In this document: one piece after another, positions 62,948 to 64,000 of the stretch
Layout of the letters: each line of letters starts with the position of its first letter
Numbering within the stretch: the first letter of the stretch is position 1
NCBI GenBank assembly: GCA_001931875.2
Contig: MSJH02000803.1
Span: 310,362 to 374,361 of the forward strand
Reading direction: 5' to 3'
From: Byssochlamys sp. IMV 00236
Lineage: Eukaryota; Ascomycota; Eurotiomycetes; Eurotiales; Thermoascaceae
Length of the DNA stretch: 64,000 nucleotides
Made by a program: the position numbers and the translations under genes
Notes under the pieces: generated by a model
What the model was told of the DNA's origin: nothing
Seen by the model: only the letters and a program-made list of their open reading frames with translations
Databases searched by the model: none

Positions 62948-64000
62948 TCAGAAGCCATCCAACTTTGGCAGCGACCAGTCAAGCTGCGGCGGTTGGTCGC
63001 CAGTGATGTAGACATGACCCCCTTGGCCGTCCTTAACTCTCTCCAGCTTCCTGCTGTCTGGTTTCATGCCACGTCCACTGAGGAAGCCCCTCAGTGATGA
63101 AGTAGCTAGTCCGTAGTTACTTCGGCTACTGACCCCTACCCCAGTGTTGGTGGACACGGTGCTGGAGCTGCGCGTACTGCGGATGCTACTCGACACGCTT
63201 GCAGAGGGTGCAATGGCGGGAAGAGGAAGTGCCAGTCGAGGAGATCCGAACGAAGAAGGCGCATAATCTTTCGAAGGCGTTATGGGAGAGGGGGGAGACG
63301 TGCTTGATGTTGCTGACAGGGGGCGGCGATGGTTGGATTTCTGTCCTGCCTCAGCCGAGAAGACGTTGGATTTGAACTCTGGAATGGTTGATAATGGCGA
63401 TGTTTGAATACTGTCTGAGCTTTCGGTATCCTTGTCTTCCAGGTCTACTGTCTCCACTTTGAGCGTCGGTTGCGCCACAGGCTGAGAGTTTTGCGCAAGC
63501 TCAGTTGCGGACACGGTCAGCTCCAACTTCATCTGCTGCAGCATTGTCCCCAGGCTCGCTGCTGTGGTAGGGCGAACATCACTAGCCGCATCGTCGGTAT
63601 CTGGAGTCTCCAAGCCATTGGCAATATTATAGTTCCGGAACAAATACCGACGTAAACGTTCGACTTCTGCATCCCACTTCTGGTTAAGGGAGTCCAGCAC
63701 GGCTTGAACGTCGTGGCCGATCATATGATGAGAGGTGCTAGCGTGTGACGAGGATGATGACGGGGGCTGTGAAACAAAGGGTTCATGGTGCTTCTGCTTG
63801 GATAGCTTGTTGACTCCAGACGCGTGATGGCCGACACTCATGGCGGCATGCAGAGAACGCCGGAGCGAGCTGTTTGTTAAGGAATGTGTGCGACTAGAGT
63901 CGCGATTGACGCTCTCAATCTCCCGGCGGACCCTCTCAAGCGATAAGGTCCTGTCTCGGTCCATGGTTGGGATATTCAGCAGAGTCTTGTTGCGCGCTAA
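62948..64000 (-). CDS. Unrecognised Ser-rich protein, C-terminal exon (may extend past the window)
   Basis: A 338-codon frame from ATG at 63,964 to the stop at 62,948 stays open upstream to the window edge (LARNKTLLNIPT before the Met), so it may be an internal or last exon of a longer protein. It starts with a basic helix (SLERVRREIESVN), then has a conserved-looking block VQAVLDSLNQKWDAEVERLRRYLFRNYNI, likely a short coiled coil, then a long Ser/Pro/Thr-rich disordered region with TSPPSPITPS, and a conserved-looking tail RKLERVKDGQGGHVYITG. I cannot assign a family. The tail and coiled coil suggest a cytoskeletal or cell-polarity protein, but this is only a guess. Confidence 0.6.
   Translation of the reverse strand, partial: LARNKTLLNIPTMDRDRTLSLERVRREIESVNRDSSRTHSLTNSSLRRSLHAAMSVGHHASGVNKLSKQKHHEPFVSQPPSSSSSHASTSHHMIGHDVQAVLDSLNQKWDAEVERLRRYLFRNYNIANGLETPDTDDAASDVRPTTAASLGTMLQQMKLELTVSATELAQNSQPVAQPTLKVETVDLEDKDTESSDSIQTSPLSTIPEFKSNVFSAEAGQKSNHRRPLSATSSTSPPSPITPSKDYAPSSFGSPRLALPLPAIAPSASVSSSIRSTRSSSTVSTNTGVGVSSRSNYGLATSSLRGFLSGRGMKPDSRKLERVKDGQGGHVYITGDQPPQLDWSLPKLDGF

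Overview
The window is a piece of a filamentous ascomycete nuclear genome, most likely Aspergillus or a close Eurotiales relative. The evidence is short GT-AG introns of 45-100 bp with CTAAC/CTGAC branch sites, a six-exon actin gene with a 7-nt first exon, fungal-type ADE5,7, caleosin and Zn2Cys6/MFS genes, and a large repeat block degraded by repeat-induced point mutation (RIP).

Layout. (1) 1-18,520 is a gene-dense housekeeping segment: a LOG-type phosphoribohydrolase (+), proteasome subunit alpha6 PRE5 (-), VPS55 (+), mitochondrial PET127 (-), ADE5,7 of purine synthesis (+), actin (-), the Hsp70 nucleotide-exchange factor FES1 (+) and a caleosin (-). (2) 18,900-47,105 is a 28-kb AT-rich block with no reading frame of any size. 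It resolves into four Ty3/gypsy LTR retrotransposons nested inside one another. A truncated minus-strand chromovirus D (18,900-21,816 and 45,169-47,105) was invaded by A (21,817-45,168), A by a different chromodomain element B (26,732-42,642), and B by C (32,593-40,047), a relative of A and D. Paired LTRs of equal length and 5-bp target duplications support each of the three complete insertions. A, C and D share a long antisense reading frame between the chromodomain and the 3' LTR, broken only by C-to-T type stops. (3) 47,106-52,410 is an accessory cassette beside the repeats: an intact 14-span MFS exporter and a Zn2Cys6 regulator with a stop codon right after the sixth zinc-binding cysteine. 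(4) 53,107-64,000 returns to ordinary genes: VPS68 (partner of VPS55, with a GC-AG intron), an intron-containing tRNA-Arg(UCU), a 20-N gap, an SLD7-like replication factor (-), a Say1-like esterase (-) divergent from a Tri3/Atf2-like acyltransferase (+), and an unrecognised low-complexity protein (-) open to the right edge.

How they fit together. Most genes are unrelated housekeeping functions. Possible functional links are VPS55 with VPS68 (one endosomal membrane complex), the divergent esterase/acyltransferase pair (a possible acetylation-deacetylation pair), and the regulator/exporter pair, whose regulator looks broken in this isolate. Exon boundaries below were worked out by hand from splice signals, reading phase and remembered family alignments. 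They are most secure for actin, ADE5,7, PRE5, VPS55, VPS68, caleosin and MFS, and least secure for the first exons of SLD7 and the esterase.
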